Assembly (NCBI GenBank): GCA_017437065.1
Contig: JAFSBX010000039.1
Coordinates: forward strand, 1 to 64,000
DNA length: 64,000 nucleotides
Reading direction: 5' to 3'
DNA from: Lachnospiraceae bacterium
GTDB lineage: Bacteria > Bacillota > Clostridia > Lachnospirales > Lachnospiraceae
The notes below the pieces were generated by a model that did no database searches, was not told where the DNA came from, and saw only the letters and a list, made by a program, of their open reading frames with translations. The stretch's first letter is position 1; every line of letters begins with the position of its first letter. Of this stretch, positions 36,101 to 45,235 are shown piece after piece. The position numbers were made by a program, and so were the translations under genes.

Positions 36101-38415
36101 ATGTTAGCTTCATGATCCGTGTCATCTGCCCACTTTTGGAGCTCTTTTGCAGAAACTGTCAAAGCTTTTCTCATTGCATCTTCATCTGCAACAGATGTAA
36201 GTTCTTTTGCCAATGTGGCCGCACGCTGCCTGCTGTCTGAAAACAATAATACCTTTCTTCCCGCATTTGGTGTAAGTTCCAGTTTCTCGGGATCAGTAAT
36301 CATTGGAGGTTGAATCATCAACTGTTCTGAAACAAGGTGAAAAAACGGTTCATTTCCCTTTGTTGAGAAATCCGTTGTATGCAAATGCATTTTCCCGCAT
36401 CGAGGACAAGTCGAAAAAGTATACACATTTGGAGAATCCTTCGGGCTTTTTAGCGTAAATGCAACGTGCATATACTGCGGTTCTCCTGCGTGCTCATCAT
36501 CCATTTCCAACCGTCCAGCAATAGAATTTAACCATCCTGTCTTAACATCTTTTTTAGGTTTATATTGTGCATTGTTAGGAATTATATAATAATGTATCTC
36601 CTTAAAAGTTTTATCAGTGACTATACCTTTTTTATTCCATACAAAACGCGCTTGCGGTTCGTCTTCATCAATGTATCCCTTCAAAAACAAGGCTCCACAA
36701 GTTCTATCATTCAATAATTCATAAATTTTTCCACCACATTTACATACATCGTCATGGTTGCCAATGTATATCTTACCTAAGGGAATGTCTGACGCATGAT
36801 GTTTCTCAGAACAATTTGGATTCGCGCATGCATAAATCCCTCTAATTCCCCGGAACATCATATGCAATCTTGATGGGAATAAAACCTGACCCTCTTTATT
36901 TTTTGCCATTGGAGCAATTGACAGCAATACGCTTACTGCCTTTTGCGCAATTTCTTCCAAAGCATCCGGAAAAACATTTGAAGCAAGCTTTTCAAAAGAA
37001 ACTGCCTTGCCACGACAATTTTCCATGATTTTCAATAATGGTTTGAGCTTTATCAATTCCGAACATAACCACTGCTCAACCTCTTCTTCTTTTGAAAAAC
37101 TGCACTTATTTGTGTCCAAATTGACAAGTTCTCCAAATTTTTTTATCGCTTCCAGTCTATCCTGTGAATGCAAGGAATCAATGTCGAACACAGCCAGTTT
37201 CTCTGGCTTCACATCATAACTATGCTCATACTGTATTTTTTCACGCTCTCCTGTAATTATTTGAATTTCATGCAATTCCGGATTATCAACAGCAGTCAGA
37301 TCACAGATAAATTTCTCTACTTTGGCATTTTCATTCTGAGGAATACTTGCACTCGTTAATATAAATTGTAATTTTTCTCGCTTAACGCCCAGTTTATGCA
37401 AAAAGCGTCTTATCAGCAACGCAACTTCTCCACCAGAAGCACCTCTATACATATGAGCTTCATCAATAATAAACAATAATTTATTATCTTCATCTTGCTC
37501 AAGCCATTTCTTTGTGTCTTCCCAAATACTCTGCTCTTCCTGCCTCATAAGCATATACTCAAGCATGGAATAGTTAGTAATCAAGATATCTGGTGTATTT
37601 TCTTGCATTTCAAATCTGGTTATCATTTCAGCATCACGGTTATCTGTCACATGTTTACCTTCGAGCAAACCATCTGTGAACTTCTCCATATCATTCTTTG
37701 CCGGAAATTTTCCCATCTTCTTCAATTGATTTACTGTCTCTTCATCACGTGCAATTAAATTTGAACGCAAAGTATCAGAAAGAGCTTTATCCTGCTCTCT
37801 CCTAAGTTCACCTGCGTATGGAGTTCTACCGGTATACATACCAAATTGAGGCCGCCTAAAAACCCCTGTATATTCTGTAAACATATCATAAAATGATGTT
37901 GTTCCTATCATACGACGTAATCTTCCCAACTGATCAGATACAAGAGCATTCATCGGATACAACATCATAGCCCGAACCCCACGCTGATTCCACGAAGTTG
38001 GACTACTTTTTGCTTCATTTACAAGTTTTGTTACCATCGGCCACATAAAACATTCTGTTTTTCCGGAGCCGGTACCTGTCGCAACAAACAAGTCACAATG
38101 TTTATAAAAGCCTTCCAGCGCCTGAACCTGATGAACATATGGGCTCTTGTATACACCCATATGATGAACAATCATCTGCTTTAGTATTGCTTTTATGTTT
38201 ACCGGAATTTCCGCATTTTCAATACCATTTTGAAGAACTTTATATGCCGGATTCGCCTCAATATAAGGTTCTTTCCACATTACACCTTGTGCTTCCAATT
38301 CCGTTCTACACAATTCTCGCAATTCATCATTTTTTCCGAAATATGCCGTTTCGACATAGTCAATTAATCTCTGTTTTAAGGCTTCATGCGTATTTTCAAT
38401 ACTATATTCATCCAT
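33154..38415 (-). CDS. DruE-like giant DEAD/DEAH helicase with DUF1998
   Basis: 1753 residues. Walker A VATGTGSGKTECF is near 111-123, LLFIIDEAHMYRGASGGEVALLIRR is the DEAH box, and RENYQQRAGRAGRRGSAIS is motif VI. Internal zinc-like clusters are present (CANPNC, CKCGG, CPRCGKMH, CPACG...CVWCC). The C-terminal DUF1998 part has GRISDLLEETYKV then CKKHCETACHDCLKHYWNQ, with a four-Cys site. This architecture and size match DruE, the common component of Druantia systems, and distinguish it from DISARM, where DrmA and DrmB are separate. Intact. Follows the DruG-like gene directly (38415/38416). Acts on DNA, probably translocating and unwinding. Confidence 0.83.
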   Translation of the reverse strand: MDEYSIENTHEALKQRLIDYVETAYFGKNDELRELCRTELEAQGVMWKEPYIEANPAYKVLQNGIENAEIPVNIKAILKQMIVHHMGVYKSPYVHQVQALEGFYKHCDLFVATGTGSGKTECFMWPMVTKLVNEAKSSPTSWNQRGVRAMMLYPMNALVSDQLGRLRRMIGTTSFYDMFTEYTGVFRRPQFGMYTGRTPYAGELRREQDKALSDTLRSNLIARDEETVNQLKKMGKFPAKNDMEKFTDGLLEGKHVTDNRDAEMITRFEMQENTPDILITNYSMLEYMLMRQEEQSIWEDTKKWLEQDEDNKLLFIIDEAHMYRGASGGEVALLIRRFLHKLGVKREKLQFILTSASIPQNENAKVEKFICDLTAVDNPELHEIQIITGEREKIQYEHSYDVKPEKLAVFDIDSLHSQDRLEAIKKFGELVNLDTNKCSFSKEEEVEQWLCSELIKLKPLLKIMENCRGKAVSFEKLASNVFPDALEEIAQKAVSVLLSIAPMAKNKEGQVLFPSRLHMMFRGIRGIYACANPNCSEKHHASDIPLGKIYIGNHDDVCKCGGKIYELLNDRTCGALFLKGYIDEDEPQARFVWNKKGIVTDKTFKEIHYYIIPNNAQYKPKKDVKTGWLNSIAGRLEMDDEHAGEPQYMHVAFTLKSPKDSPNVYTFSTCPRCGKMHLHTTDFSTKGNEPFFHLVSEQLMIQPPMITDPEKLELTPNAGRKVLLFSDSRQRAATLAKELTSVADEDAMRKALTVSAKELQKWADDTDHEANMNLLYVAFLKVALDNKLRFFYGEDEKDLHDHLQEMKDVINRQAQRGGRRNRKINYEDLKKQRFATVPELYSRYLLKILCSNFRSFTDLGLCWIEPCDGTLLDEVLDDLDRDETGISEEQFFGLFAAWCAEILTDSYAYDYDINRNVRRSLTNIPRFGIEIDGKLPTRFEKLLKANGIEQDKQKLIYKGLCKFMQKGKEENDRLFLNPQVITLNFDSERTWYKCPACGRVFPYTLWDKCVWCCEGTPEIMTKNEFEGLEFWRQPILDAVAGKKDALMTRINTEEHTAQLSHKDQRIDMWSTTEEYELRFQNVYIDDKGPVDVLSCTTTMEVGIDIGSLTAVGLRNIPPMRENYQQRAGRAGRRGSAISTIITYTDNGPHDSYYFNNPQKIIAGEPRHPSIDTDNQKLIYRHLNVIYVSEFLDKYGTAANTVGIIEFFNLYRDKFFAFVQAKRFTDNEIKSLVPKSKREFIDGQKQEFIVAVKVLSEKVDAFKDDYYDSNDNEKKLLDVFLEEGIFPTYSFPRNVVGFSIEDSKGSKVEQEPDRALDMAISEYAPGRLIVVNKKTYKSGGIYNFHSKFKDEDKEHPARKYFESKEYYKSLFYCENTACNWVGYEDPGKTCPFCLQESIKYQHVIKPWGFAPIDGSSIREAEAEAEMSYAELPSYASPIKDSEMKQSSDYALVRYGRLTDQPLTILNQGPEGMGFTVCEDCGAAVPGDDRFGLQKIRPPYRHPRVRIRCTHPDSSITNAFLGHSFLTDMILIEISLDPKKVNTRPDALWIKGAAQTLSEAMVLAAGQLLDVEFNDLKGGYRLRYAPDKVCVDIFLFDSLSSGAGYSSMLAGRISDLLEETYKVLECKKHCETACHDCLKHYWNQRVQNLLDRHLAKQLLDWSKNKKTADPISYDRQVALIKGIKEMASLEEAGFDIVFENNKIYGVKGREKSEIYVHPAMWKADDRMIPNGAIPISDKIIVNSMPYAYSVIRNSL

Positions 38416-39444
38416 TTAGTTCTTCTCCTTAAGCTCAATACCTAAACCACCTGTAATCATACTTTTTATATCTTCCCATATAAATTCAGGCACAACATAA
38501 TTATATTTATCGTCCATTGAATTTAATGGCCAGCAATATGTGTCTATTAGCCCTTGTTCTCTTAACGGCAAACCACAATAAAAATTCAAAAGATATACCG
38601 AATCTCTTTTATCATATGTTGCTTGCATTGCATTTCCGACTTTTTTACGAAGTGCCAATAATACTCTTCTTTCTTCCTTCCATTCTGACAATACATTCGT
38701 AATCGGTGCATTCTTGTATGTTTCATTTTCTTTTTTTATCAAATGATATTCATGTAAACCGTTGTAAAGTGTCAGTCTTGCTAGAATGCTTTTTTCGTCA
38801 CTCGGAACTGCATTCGTCCACGATTGATAAGGTGCCCTTCTACTGAATGGGTTAAAGAACTGAAATGCTTCTATGTTATGGCATTCATTCCATGATGCCC
38901 CCACATATATCCAATCGATATAACCATCAATATCAATTTTATTCTCCAACCCTCTATTCCCATTATCTGGCTTCCTTCGGACAACTCTGGTTATCCCAAC
39001 ATATTCCGATCTACTTATTTCTTCTGATAAGCCAGTAATTCTATCATAGGCATCCGTACAATAGTTTTTTTCGTATGCGGGCAATCCAATATTCCGTGCT
39101 TCATCAACTTCCAATAACTCTCTGGCTACTAACATCTTATCTCTTAATTCTCGAACTAACTCATCGCCATCAGTTGGATTCTTCAAGTCTCTGAATATCC
39201 ACCTTTTACTTACAGGAAATGCCTCTGACATAATAACCAACAATTCTTTTATCCTGCCTAGTACATATGCCTTACTCTTTCTATCATACTTCTGAGTAGT
39301 TTCATCCATAACAACATATCTCATCCATTGACATAAAGCAGAGTAAATAATTCTTCCGGTATAATTAGACTGTGCTTCGCCGGCATATCGTTCTATTCGC
39401 ATATCCTGCGCCATTTTGATTAACGCATTATTCTCCATAATCAC
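38416..39444 (-). CDS. Druantia-associated protein (DruG-like candidate)
   Basis: 342 residues, soluble, with no catalytic motif I can identify. Recognisable stretches are IDIDGYIDWIYVGASWNECHNIEAFQFFNPFSRRAPYQSW and LPLREQGLIDTYCWPLNSMDD. Position immediately before the DruE-like helicase, with no gap, fits DruG of Druantia type II. The name is by context and not by sequence recall. Intact frame. Confidence 0.6.
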   Translation of the reverse strand: MIMENNALIKMAQDMRIERYAGEAQSNYTGRIIYSALCQWMRYVVMDETTQKYDRKSKAYVLGRIKELLVIMSEAFPVSKRWIFRDLKNPTDGDELVRELRDKMLVARELLEVDEARNIGLPAYEKNYCTDAYDRITGLSEEISRSEYVGITRVVRRKPDNGNRGLENKIDIDGYIDWIYVGASWNECHNIEAFQFFNPFSRRAPYQSWTNAVPSDEKSILARLTLYNGLHEYHLIKKENETYKNAPITNVLSEWKEERRVLLALRKKVGNAMQATYDKRDSVYLLNFYCGLPLREQGLIDTYCWPLNSMDDKYNYVVPEFIWEDIKSMITGGLGIELKEKN

Positions 39445-39448
39445 TTAC

Positions 39449-41437
39449 CTATTCAATCAAAATTGTTTTTCCGCTCATATTTAAGACATCTCTTAGATTT
39501 TCATCCTCAGAACAAATTTCACACACATTAATAATACCTTTCTGCATAATTTCTCCCAGTATAGTTCCGCCTACAAGTGCATAATACAATTGCAATAAAT
39601 TGCTATATTCGATAGCTGCTGATTTTTTTATACAATTATTCATTACCAATCTACTAAATGTCTTTTTATATATATCCTGACTTTTCCTCATGTCTAATTC
39701 CGGAATAAATGGTTTCAAATCGTGATTGCCAATCAGAAGATAGTCATCTATAGGAAAGTGAAGTTCATTTTCAGCATCTATTACAATCGCATAGTTCATC
39801 ATCACCTTAGACATCAATTTTAAATTTTTCAAATCTGATACAGAAAAAAAGAAAGATTTTCCTTTACAAAGTTCACAGATTCTTGCAAAAAGAATTTCGT
39901 TATAGTTGTCTAATACACCTTTAATGCACACTACCTGGGATTCACTTTCATTAATAGTATCAGCAAGTGTCCTCAAATTCTCTTTTTCGGAACCAATATT
40001 AATTGTCAACGGTGAACTTGCATCCTGCAAAGCAGCAAGTGACTCGGATAAATAATTACATACTTTATCCACTGCAATCACTCCCATTCCATTTAAAACA
40101 GCCGCCAGAACCACTCCGGCAATTTCCGTTTCATTATCAAAATGAAGCGATATATTAGCCCTATAATCCTCGAAGAAATCTGCTATAGATGTAACCTCAG
40201 CACCATATTCTGCATTTTCAGAAAACTCCATTGCCGGTATTACAACAACATCCGAGATATTTGCGATAGTCAGAGGTATACTTGTGCTTGTATTATTCCT
40301 AGAACTCTCGTATCCTAATTTTTGAAATATAAGGGAATCTATCCTTTTATCAATAATTCTCTGTTCAAATGAATCAAAATATTTTTCTTCAATTGCTTCT
40401 AATTCTTGAATATGACTATCAAAATCCGCCCTCTTTTTCTCAAGGTCATATACCTGCTGATCCAATGCTTTTTTCTTTTCAGTTAATTCTGACACTTGTC
40501 CTCTTAGCGATTCCAATTCATTGGTCAACATCTCCTCAGAAGCTCTTAATTGTTCCTGGTACTGCTCCTCTAATTCCTCTCTCCTTTTTTCTGCTTCTGT
40601 TTCAAGCAAAGACAATAATTCACGATGCTTTGCCGCGGCTTCAGAAAAAGCATTTTCCCGTTGTAAGTCATCTGCTGCTTTTCTTGCTTCCAGTTTCCTT
40701 TCATACTCAGAGCGCCATTCCTTTTCACATCTTTCCCTTTCAGCCTCTGTTATTTTTTCATATTTATGTACCTTTTGTTCTGCAGCATTCAATTTCTCTT
40801 GAATTTCTTTATACAATATGTTTTTTTCTTCAATCAGCTTTCTCAAATCACGTTTTTGCTGTTCAAAGTCCGCAGATAATCTTTTCTCCTGCTCTCTTAA
40901 TGCATCTTGAATTTCCGCCTTATGCTTCGCTTCACATTTTTTTGTCTGGCGGATATTTTCTATCTCCAGTTCTATACTTTGACGAGCATTTTCTTCAATT
41001 GTAATATCCTGCAATTTAAGAAAAATGAAAAATAAATCAACTGATATATCTGTAGCGGAAATATCCAAAATTTCAAAATACAAATCTGCCACAGCCTTTG
41101 CATCATATTCTTTTATATCATCTACACCAATCGGCGGCTCTATACATTTCGATATTGCTTCAACAAATTTTTCTCTATATCCGTCTAATTGAGTTGCAAT
41201 AGCTGCCCTAAATGGCTCTTCTCCCTTTTTATATAAGTTAAACGCAATTCCCGGCAAAAGTTTTTGTACTAATGCAGATTTCTTATCCAATCTACCTAAT
41301 GTTTTTGCATACTTCGCATATCGTTTGTCCTTTATTGGTATCAAAAAAAGAGTAAGATCCGCATTTTTACAAACAGTATTTATTTCTTCTTCACTAAAAA
41401 GCTCCAATAATTCAAAATCAATTTCAATTTTGCTCAT
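39449..41437 (-). CDS. Coiled-coil Druantia-associated protein (DruF-like candidate)
   Basis: 662 residues. Residues about 160-345 form a long coiled coil rich in Glu, Lys and Gln (EAKHKAEIQDALREQEKRL...LEKKRADFDSHIQELEAIEEKYF). It separates an alpha-helical N-terminal domain from an alpha/beta C-terminal domain that has Rossmann-like strands (IAGVVLAAVLNGMGVIAVDK, SQVVCIKGVLDNYNEILFARI). No P-loop. The coiled coil could bridge DNA-bound subunits. Start overlaps the upstream stop by 4 bases. DruF assignment is by locus position only. Confidence 0.6.
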   Translation of the reverse strand: MSKIEIDFELLELFSEEEINTVCKNADLTLFLIPIKDKRYAKYAKTLGRLDKKSALVQKLLPGIAFNLYKKGEEPFRAAIATQLDGYREKFVEAISKCIEPPIGVDDIKEYDAKAVADLYFEILDISATDISVDLFFIFLKLQDITIEENARQSIELEIENIRQTKKCEAKHKAEIQDALREQEKRLSADFEQQKRDLRKLIEEKNILYKEIQEKLNAAEQKVHKYEKITEAERERCEKEWRSEYERKLEARKAADDLQRENAFSEAAAKHRELLSLLETEAEKRREELEEQYQEQLRASEEMLTNELESLRGQVSELTEKKKALDQQVYDLEKKRADFDSHIQELEAIEEKYFDSFEQRIIDKRIDSLIFQKLGYESSRNNTSTSIPLTIANISDVVVIPAMEFSENAEYGAEVTSIADFFEDYRANISLHFDNETEIAGVVLAAVLNGMGVIAVDKVCNYLSESLAALQDASSPLTINIGSEKENLRTLADTINESESQVVCIKGVLDNYNEILFARICELCKGKSFFFSVSDLKNLKLMSKVMMNYAIVIDAENELHFPIDDYLLIGNHDLKPFIPELDMRKSQDIYKKTFSRLVMNNCIKKSAAIEYSNLLQLYYALVGGTILGEIMQKGIINVCEICSEDENLRDVLNMSGKTILIE

Positions 41438-41820
41438 TTTAGTATTTCCTCCAATACCTTTATCATTGCTGTAGATATACTATTGCTTTTTAATATATTA
41501 TCAAGATATTTTTTTGACAATGTAACATCATCCCGAATTTTATATATTTGAATCCGCAATTTATGCGGTAACTGCACCTTTTTTGTCCCTTTAAAGCTTT
41601 CTAACAAGCGATATAACTCTTCATCATTTATACTCATATCAGCTTGTTGTTTCTCTATTGATATAACAAGAAGATTAACGAGATATCTGTTCTGTAATAC
41701 ATATATCAAATCACCGTCTTGCAAATCTTCAAAAATATACTCTCCAATACCGCCATTCTGTCCTATTTGACCACTTTTTCGAACCAAGATAAAATCTGTC
41801 TGATGCCCAACTTTAAACAA
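41434..41820 (-). CDS. Small Druantia-operon protein, overlaps CoiA-like gene by 58 bases
   Basis: 128 residues. IFEDLQDGDLIYVLQNRYLVNLLVISIEKQQ suggests a beta-rich fold, and the C-terminus is helical. The apparent start at 41820 lies 58 bases inside the upstream gene in another frame, which is long for a bacterial overlap. The sequence from FILVRKSGQIGQNGGIGEYIF onward looks native. The two may therefore be one ~530-residue protein divided by a frameshift near 41780-41820. Confidence 0.55.
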   Translation of the reverse strand: MFKVGHQTDFILVRKSGQIGQNGGIGEYIFEDLQDGDLIYVLQNRYLVNLLVISIEKQQADMSINDEELYRLLESFKGTKKVQLPHKLRIQIYKIRDDVTLSKKYLDNILKSNSISTAMIKVLEEILK

Positions 41821-42995
41821 TATTTTGTTACATTTTCTATAAAATTATCTTTTGGGAGCGAAATATACTCATCGTCTATTAACTCATAAATCTCAGCGTC
41901 ATTTGTTATAATGACTCTCGGTCTCTTCAAAAGTAGTGTTCCGTTTGAAACATATTTTCTGTCAATATTAACTAATGCCTCTTGATCCCATACTTTAACA
42001 CATGTCAAATGATTGACTGATTTTAATTCATCCGGAATTTTTCTTATTCCCTGGTAAACATATATTCTTGGATTATCATTACCCGACACAACATATCCAT
42101 ACACACTTTGCTCTTTACTATTAATAATATATCCATCTTCTGTCTTCACAACAGGCGGCCATATTGGCACAAATTCAGGTTGCTTTTCAAGAAGATGAAT
42201 CTTTAAATTTGTTCTTAAATACGACGTAAGATAATTAAACTCTGCATCCGAAATATCTGATGAAAATGTACCACAAAAGACATTTAAGGTAGTATCCTTT
42301 AATATAAGGCGTCCACACTTTTTCATCTCGATGCCCGGAATAAAACTTGGAAGCTGATTTTGGCGACGTACCCAATAATACGGTTCTTCAGTAGTAATAG
42401 AATCCCCATGCCTAATTTTCTTTCCGCCTTGTTCAGATACCGTAAAAATAGCTCCCTCGTATGAAAAACCATCCGCATAATCAGACCAATGCTGCGACAA
42501 TGCATATGCTTTGTTTATCGGTTCATAGCAAAGATGATATTTATGTCCAGATAACGGAACGTAATCCAAAGGTATTAATGCAGTCCCTGCACATGAGAAT
42601 CTTTCGTTATTAATTCTATATGTATTCTTCCCATCAATTTTCACTGATATTGATTCTTGAATTGCTTTTTCCATAAGAATAGGCGGTAACGCCTTAAATC
42701 CCATATATAAGTAAAAATCCCCTGATGAATTTTTACGCATGTAGATAGGTAATCCTATCCTTTCATACACTGAATCCGTTGGACTACCATCAACACGTCT
42801 ATCACACTCCGCAGATACCTCACTCTTTTTAAAATGAGCAAAATGATTACTATACCTGCTTCCTGTTAAATGAACAGCCTCTCCACATTCCGGACAAATA
42901 AATCTATCTCTACTATAATATCGAGAGCGGTCATACTCATCTGCGTTCGCCTCTTTTTGTTTTCCTCTTGCATAAAAATCTAACGCAGTTTTCAT
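41763..42995 (-). CDS. CoiA-like zinc-finger protein in Druantia-like operon
   Basis: 410 residues. The N-terminus has RFICPECGEAVHLTGSRYSNHFAHFKK and, later, CDRRVDG, a C-x2-C...H-x2-H arrangement as in CoiA-like competence and defence proteins. The remaining 340 residues are mainly beta-type with aromatic pairs and no nuclease motif visible. It could be the DNA-recognition subunit of the system (inference). It is preceded by a 29-base gap after the PmeII-like gene. Confidence 0.65.
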   Translation of the reverse strand: MKTALDFYARGKQKEANADEYDRSRYYSRDRFICPECGEAVHLTGSRYSNHFAHFKKSEVSAECDRRVDGSPTDSVYERIGLPIYMRKNSSGDFYLYMGFKALPPILMEKAIQESISVKIDGKNTYRINNERFSCAGTALIPLDYVPLSGHKYHLCYEPINKAYALSQHWSDYADGFSYEGAIFTVSEQGGKKIRHGDSITTEEPYYWVRRQNQLPSFIPGIEMKKCGRLILKDTTLNVFCGTFSSDISDAEFNYLTSYLRTNLKIHLLEKQPEFVPIWPPVVKTEDGYIINSKEQSVYGYVVSGNDNPRIYVYQGIRKIPDELKSVNHLTCVKVWDQEALVNIDRKYVSNGTLLLKRPRVIITNDAEIYELIDDEYISLPKDNFIENVTKYCLKLGIRQILSWFEKVVK

Positions 42996-43024
42996 GTAAC
43001 CTCCTTCTGATATTGTATATCCTC

Positions 43025-43765
43025 TTAATCTCCTGAGTTAAATTCAACCAATTTTTCCCAATCAATAGCTCCATCTTCTTTACAAAAACTATTTGAAAAC
43101 TCTCTGATCAATCTATTTGCCGCTTTATTATAACTTTCCTTATAAGATGCAACATATTGTTCTGGCATAGTTCCCATAAAAGTAATAATTTTAATATAAA
43201 AATCTTCATCTCCTGTCAGTTCTGCCCAAAATTGTTTTCCAGCCAATTCCTGATACATCTTAGGCTTACCTCTTCCACTTTCCTTTTTCTTCCCATAACA
43301 ATAACCAATATAAGCTTCATATCTAGCCTTCACCTGCTGAGCCAACTTTGCTGCTGCCATGAAATTCTGTTCCTGACGCTTTTTGCTATCAGCATTAAAT
43401 ACAGAAGTACCACTCTTGACAGCAATAGCATAAATTGTATTACTATCATCATCTTGTATCATCAAATCAATACCTTCAGCTAAAGCTTTGTTCCCACCAC
43501 TTACCGCAATAGCAATTGGTTCAAAGAAACAATTACCAAAAATAGTTTCTTCACTGGATGTAACAAATGCACTCAAAACAGATTCTACGATTTCAGAAGC
43601 GCTCTCCATCGCTTTCGCTCGATATAAATACGGATTCTTCCTTTTGATTACTTTCTTGATATCAAGCGAATCTATTTTTTCAATTAGTGTTCCATAAAAA
43701 GTTTCTAAGGCTTTCGCTATTGCCTGTACTACCACTTCCTCGTCATAAGAATTATTAATCGCCAT
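43025..43765 (-). CDS. PmeII-family type II restriction endonuclease
   Basis: 246 residues with the conserved VIKRKNPYLYRAKAMESASEIVESVLSAFVTSSEETIFGNCFFEPIAIAV block. The catalytic region LAEGIDLMIQDDDSNTIYAIAVKSGTSVFN carries a D...(A)-V-K nuclease core in which the acidic residue before K is replaced (AVK), a known variation. Its start overlaps the m5C methyltransferase by 11 bases, forming a conventional restriction-modification pair at the head of the Druantia-like operon. The recognition sequence is not predictable here. Confidence 0.78.
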   Translation of the reverse strand: MAINNSYDEEVVVQAIAKALETFYGTLIEKIDSLDIKKVIKRKNPYLYRAKAMESASEIVESVLSAFVTSSEETIFGNCFFEPIAIAVSGGNKALAEGIDLMIQDDDSNTIYAIAVKSGTSVFNADSKKRQEQNFMAAAKLAQQVKARYEAYIGYCYGKKKESGRGKPKMYQELAGKQFWAELTGDEDFYIKIITFMGTMPEQYVASYKESYNKAANRLIREFSNSFCKEDGAIDWEKLVEFNSGD

Positions 43766-44963
43766 ATGAAGTTCCTCCTAATTCTATTGCATTTTTTATT
43801 TTATTGTGTACACTAGTTCCTCTGAGTCTCTTAGTTTCTATAGTTGCCGACTTATTTGCAACTGAAATTATCGCCTTACCAATAGCCTCCGCTAATCCAA
43901 CAGGAACAGCATTTCCAATTTGTCTATACTTCGCAGATATAGTTCCCGTAAATATCCAATCATCAGGAAATTGTTGTATTCTTGCATACTCTTTTATACT
44001 TAAAGGACGATCTTGCCTCGGATGACAAAGCATTGTTGCCTTTTGTGCTGGCGATGTGGTGATTGTAGGCGAAGGTTGCATGTACGATAATCTTCTATAA
44101 AAACCAACTTTACCACCACCAGACTCATAAGCACCGCCCATAGCAATCGGAATAATTTCCGGAGGCAAATCTTTCCAATTTCCACCTTCAGGAATCATAT
44201 GAATATATTTTTTCCTATCTCCACTTAACGGTGTATATTCTCCTGGTTGAGATTCTAAATCTTTTATAACTTCACCAACCGTTTTCCACCGATAATCTGA
44301 ATTCTGATGCATTTGAAAATGTGTTGGAATCGGCAAGAAAATATCCTCACTATCACGACTACCAATTAATACAAAACGTTCTCGAAACTGCGGTACACCA
44401 TAGTTCACCGCATCTAAAACTCCATAAACTGTCTTGTATCCTAATTTATTAAACTCAGATAAAATAACATCTAAAACAGTCCCTAGTTTTTGCTCTGGAT
44501 CATCTTTAACCCTTTCTTTTTCAGGGACATGCTTAAGCGGTGATGAAATTATACCTTTTACATTTTCCATTACAAAGAATCTGGGACGTATATAATCAAT
44601 TATTCTTATAAAATCCATAAACAAACTGCCCCTTGGATCATTGATTCCAAGCCTTTTACCTGCAGTAGAAAACGGTTGACATGGTGGCCCACCACAAATC
44701 ATAAAAGGTTCTCCCACATTCAATCCTGTCATTTCCAAAAGAGTCTCCGGCTTAACATCTCTAATATCTCCACCCAGAACATTATGTCCGTTCGCTCTCA
44801 TGGTTTCTACACAGGAAGGCTCAAAGTCTTGTCCAATCACCACATTTAATCCAGCTTTTCCCAACCCAATATCCAATCCCATTGCTCCGGAAAACAATGA
44901 AATAACATCGCGATTGTTCTTATATCTCTCGTAATTTTCTGTTGAATGTACTTTTTTCATCAA
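43755..44963 (-). CDS. DNA (cytosine-5) methyltransferase (DruM-like)
   Basis: 402 residues. ISLFSGAMGLDIG is SAM motif I. CGGPPCQPFSTAGKR carries the catalytic Cys near residue 95, followed by VMENVKGI, PQFRERFVLIG, MQPSPTITTSPAQ (target recognition end) and GNAVPVGLAEAIGKAI. All key motifs are intact. It is coupled to the XRE gene (ATGA overlap at 44960-44963) and to the PmeII-like REase. In Druantia type II a cytosine methyltransferase (DruM) is the first component, which fits this place. Confidence 0.92.
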   Translation of the reverse strand: MMKKVHSTENYERYKNNRDVISLFSGAMGLDIGLGKAGLNVVIGQDFEPSCVETMRANGHNVLGGDIRDVKPETLLEMTGLNVGEPFMICGGPPCQPFSTAGKRLGINDPRGSLFMDFIRIIDYIRPRFFVMENVKGIISSPLKHVPEKERVKDDPEQKLGTVLDVILSEFNKLGYKTVYGVLDAVNYGVPQFRERFVLIGSRDSEDIFLPIPTHFQMHQNSDYRWKTVGEVIKDLESQPGEYTPLSGDRKKYIHMIPEGGNWKDLPPEIIPIAMGGAYESGGGKVGFYRRLSYMQPSPTITTSPAQKATMLCHPRQDRPLSIKEYARIQQFPDDWIFTGTISAKYRQIGNAVPVGLAEAIGKAIISVANKSATIETKRLRGTSVHNKIKNAIELGGTSYGD

Positions 44964-45169
44964 ACTGATTCTCCATCATCTAATACAAATTTTCTTTCAA
45001 AAGTAGTTCCCGTCGCTTCTGCAATCTGTTCCAAATCTGATACCGTAAATGTTTCCCTTTTTAACTTAGCATTCAGATTCTGTGGCGACATACCTAGTCT
45101 GCGCGCCAATTCAGAAACACTAATATTGGTTCTAACACATAACACTTTAATCTGTTCTGATATAGTCAT
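44960..45169 (-). CDS. XRE-type regulator (controller-like)
   Basis: About 69 residues from MTISEQIKVLCVRTNISVSELARRLGMSPQNLNAKLKRE (start chosen for GAGGTACC 3-8 bases upstream; the longer frame from 45202 begins before this). The Cro/CI HTH is complete. It sits first in the operon, overlaps the methyltransferase gene, and has a consensus promoter 40 bases upstream. That is the arrangement of controller proteins in restriction-modification systems. Likely delays or limits nuclease expression (inference). Confidence 0.8.
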   Translation of the reverse strand: MTISEQIKVLCVRTNISVSELARRLGMSPQNLNAKLKRETFTVSDLEQIAEATGTTFERKFVLDDGESV

Positions 45170-45206
45170 AATGGTACCTCTTTCAAATATAAATGTTTTC
45201 ATTACA

Positions 45207-45235
45207 ATTATAAAACAGCAGAATTACACAGTCAA
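45207..45235 (-). promoter_or_regulatory. Consensus promoter of the Druantia-like operon
   Basis: On the minus strand TTGACT (45230-45235) and TATAAT (45207-45212) are separated by 17 bases, reading toward the XRE gene. Near-perfect sigma-A promoter. Confidence 0.8.

Noticed and set aside
33154..38415. DISARM helicase (DrmA/DrmB)
   Set aside because: Helicase and DUF1998 parts are fused in one very long protein and no DrmC-type PLD gene is in the operon; a DruE-like protein is the better match.
40369..41004. 211-codon plus-strand frame opposite the coiled-coil gene
   Set aside because: It is antisense to a Glu/Lys/Gln-rich coiled coil, whose complement tends to stay open; leucine/phenylalanine-rich product with no domain and no ribosome site.
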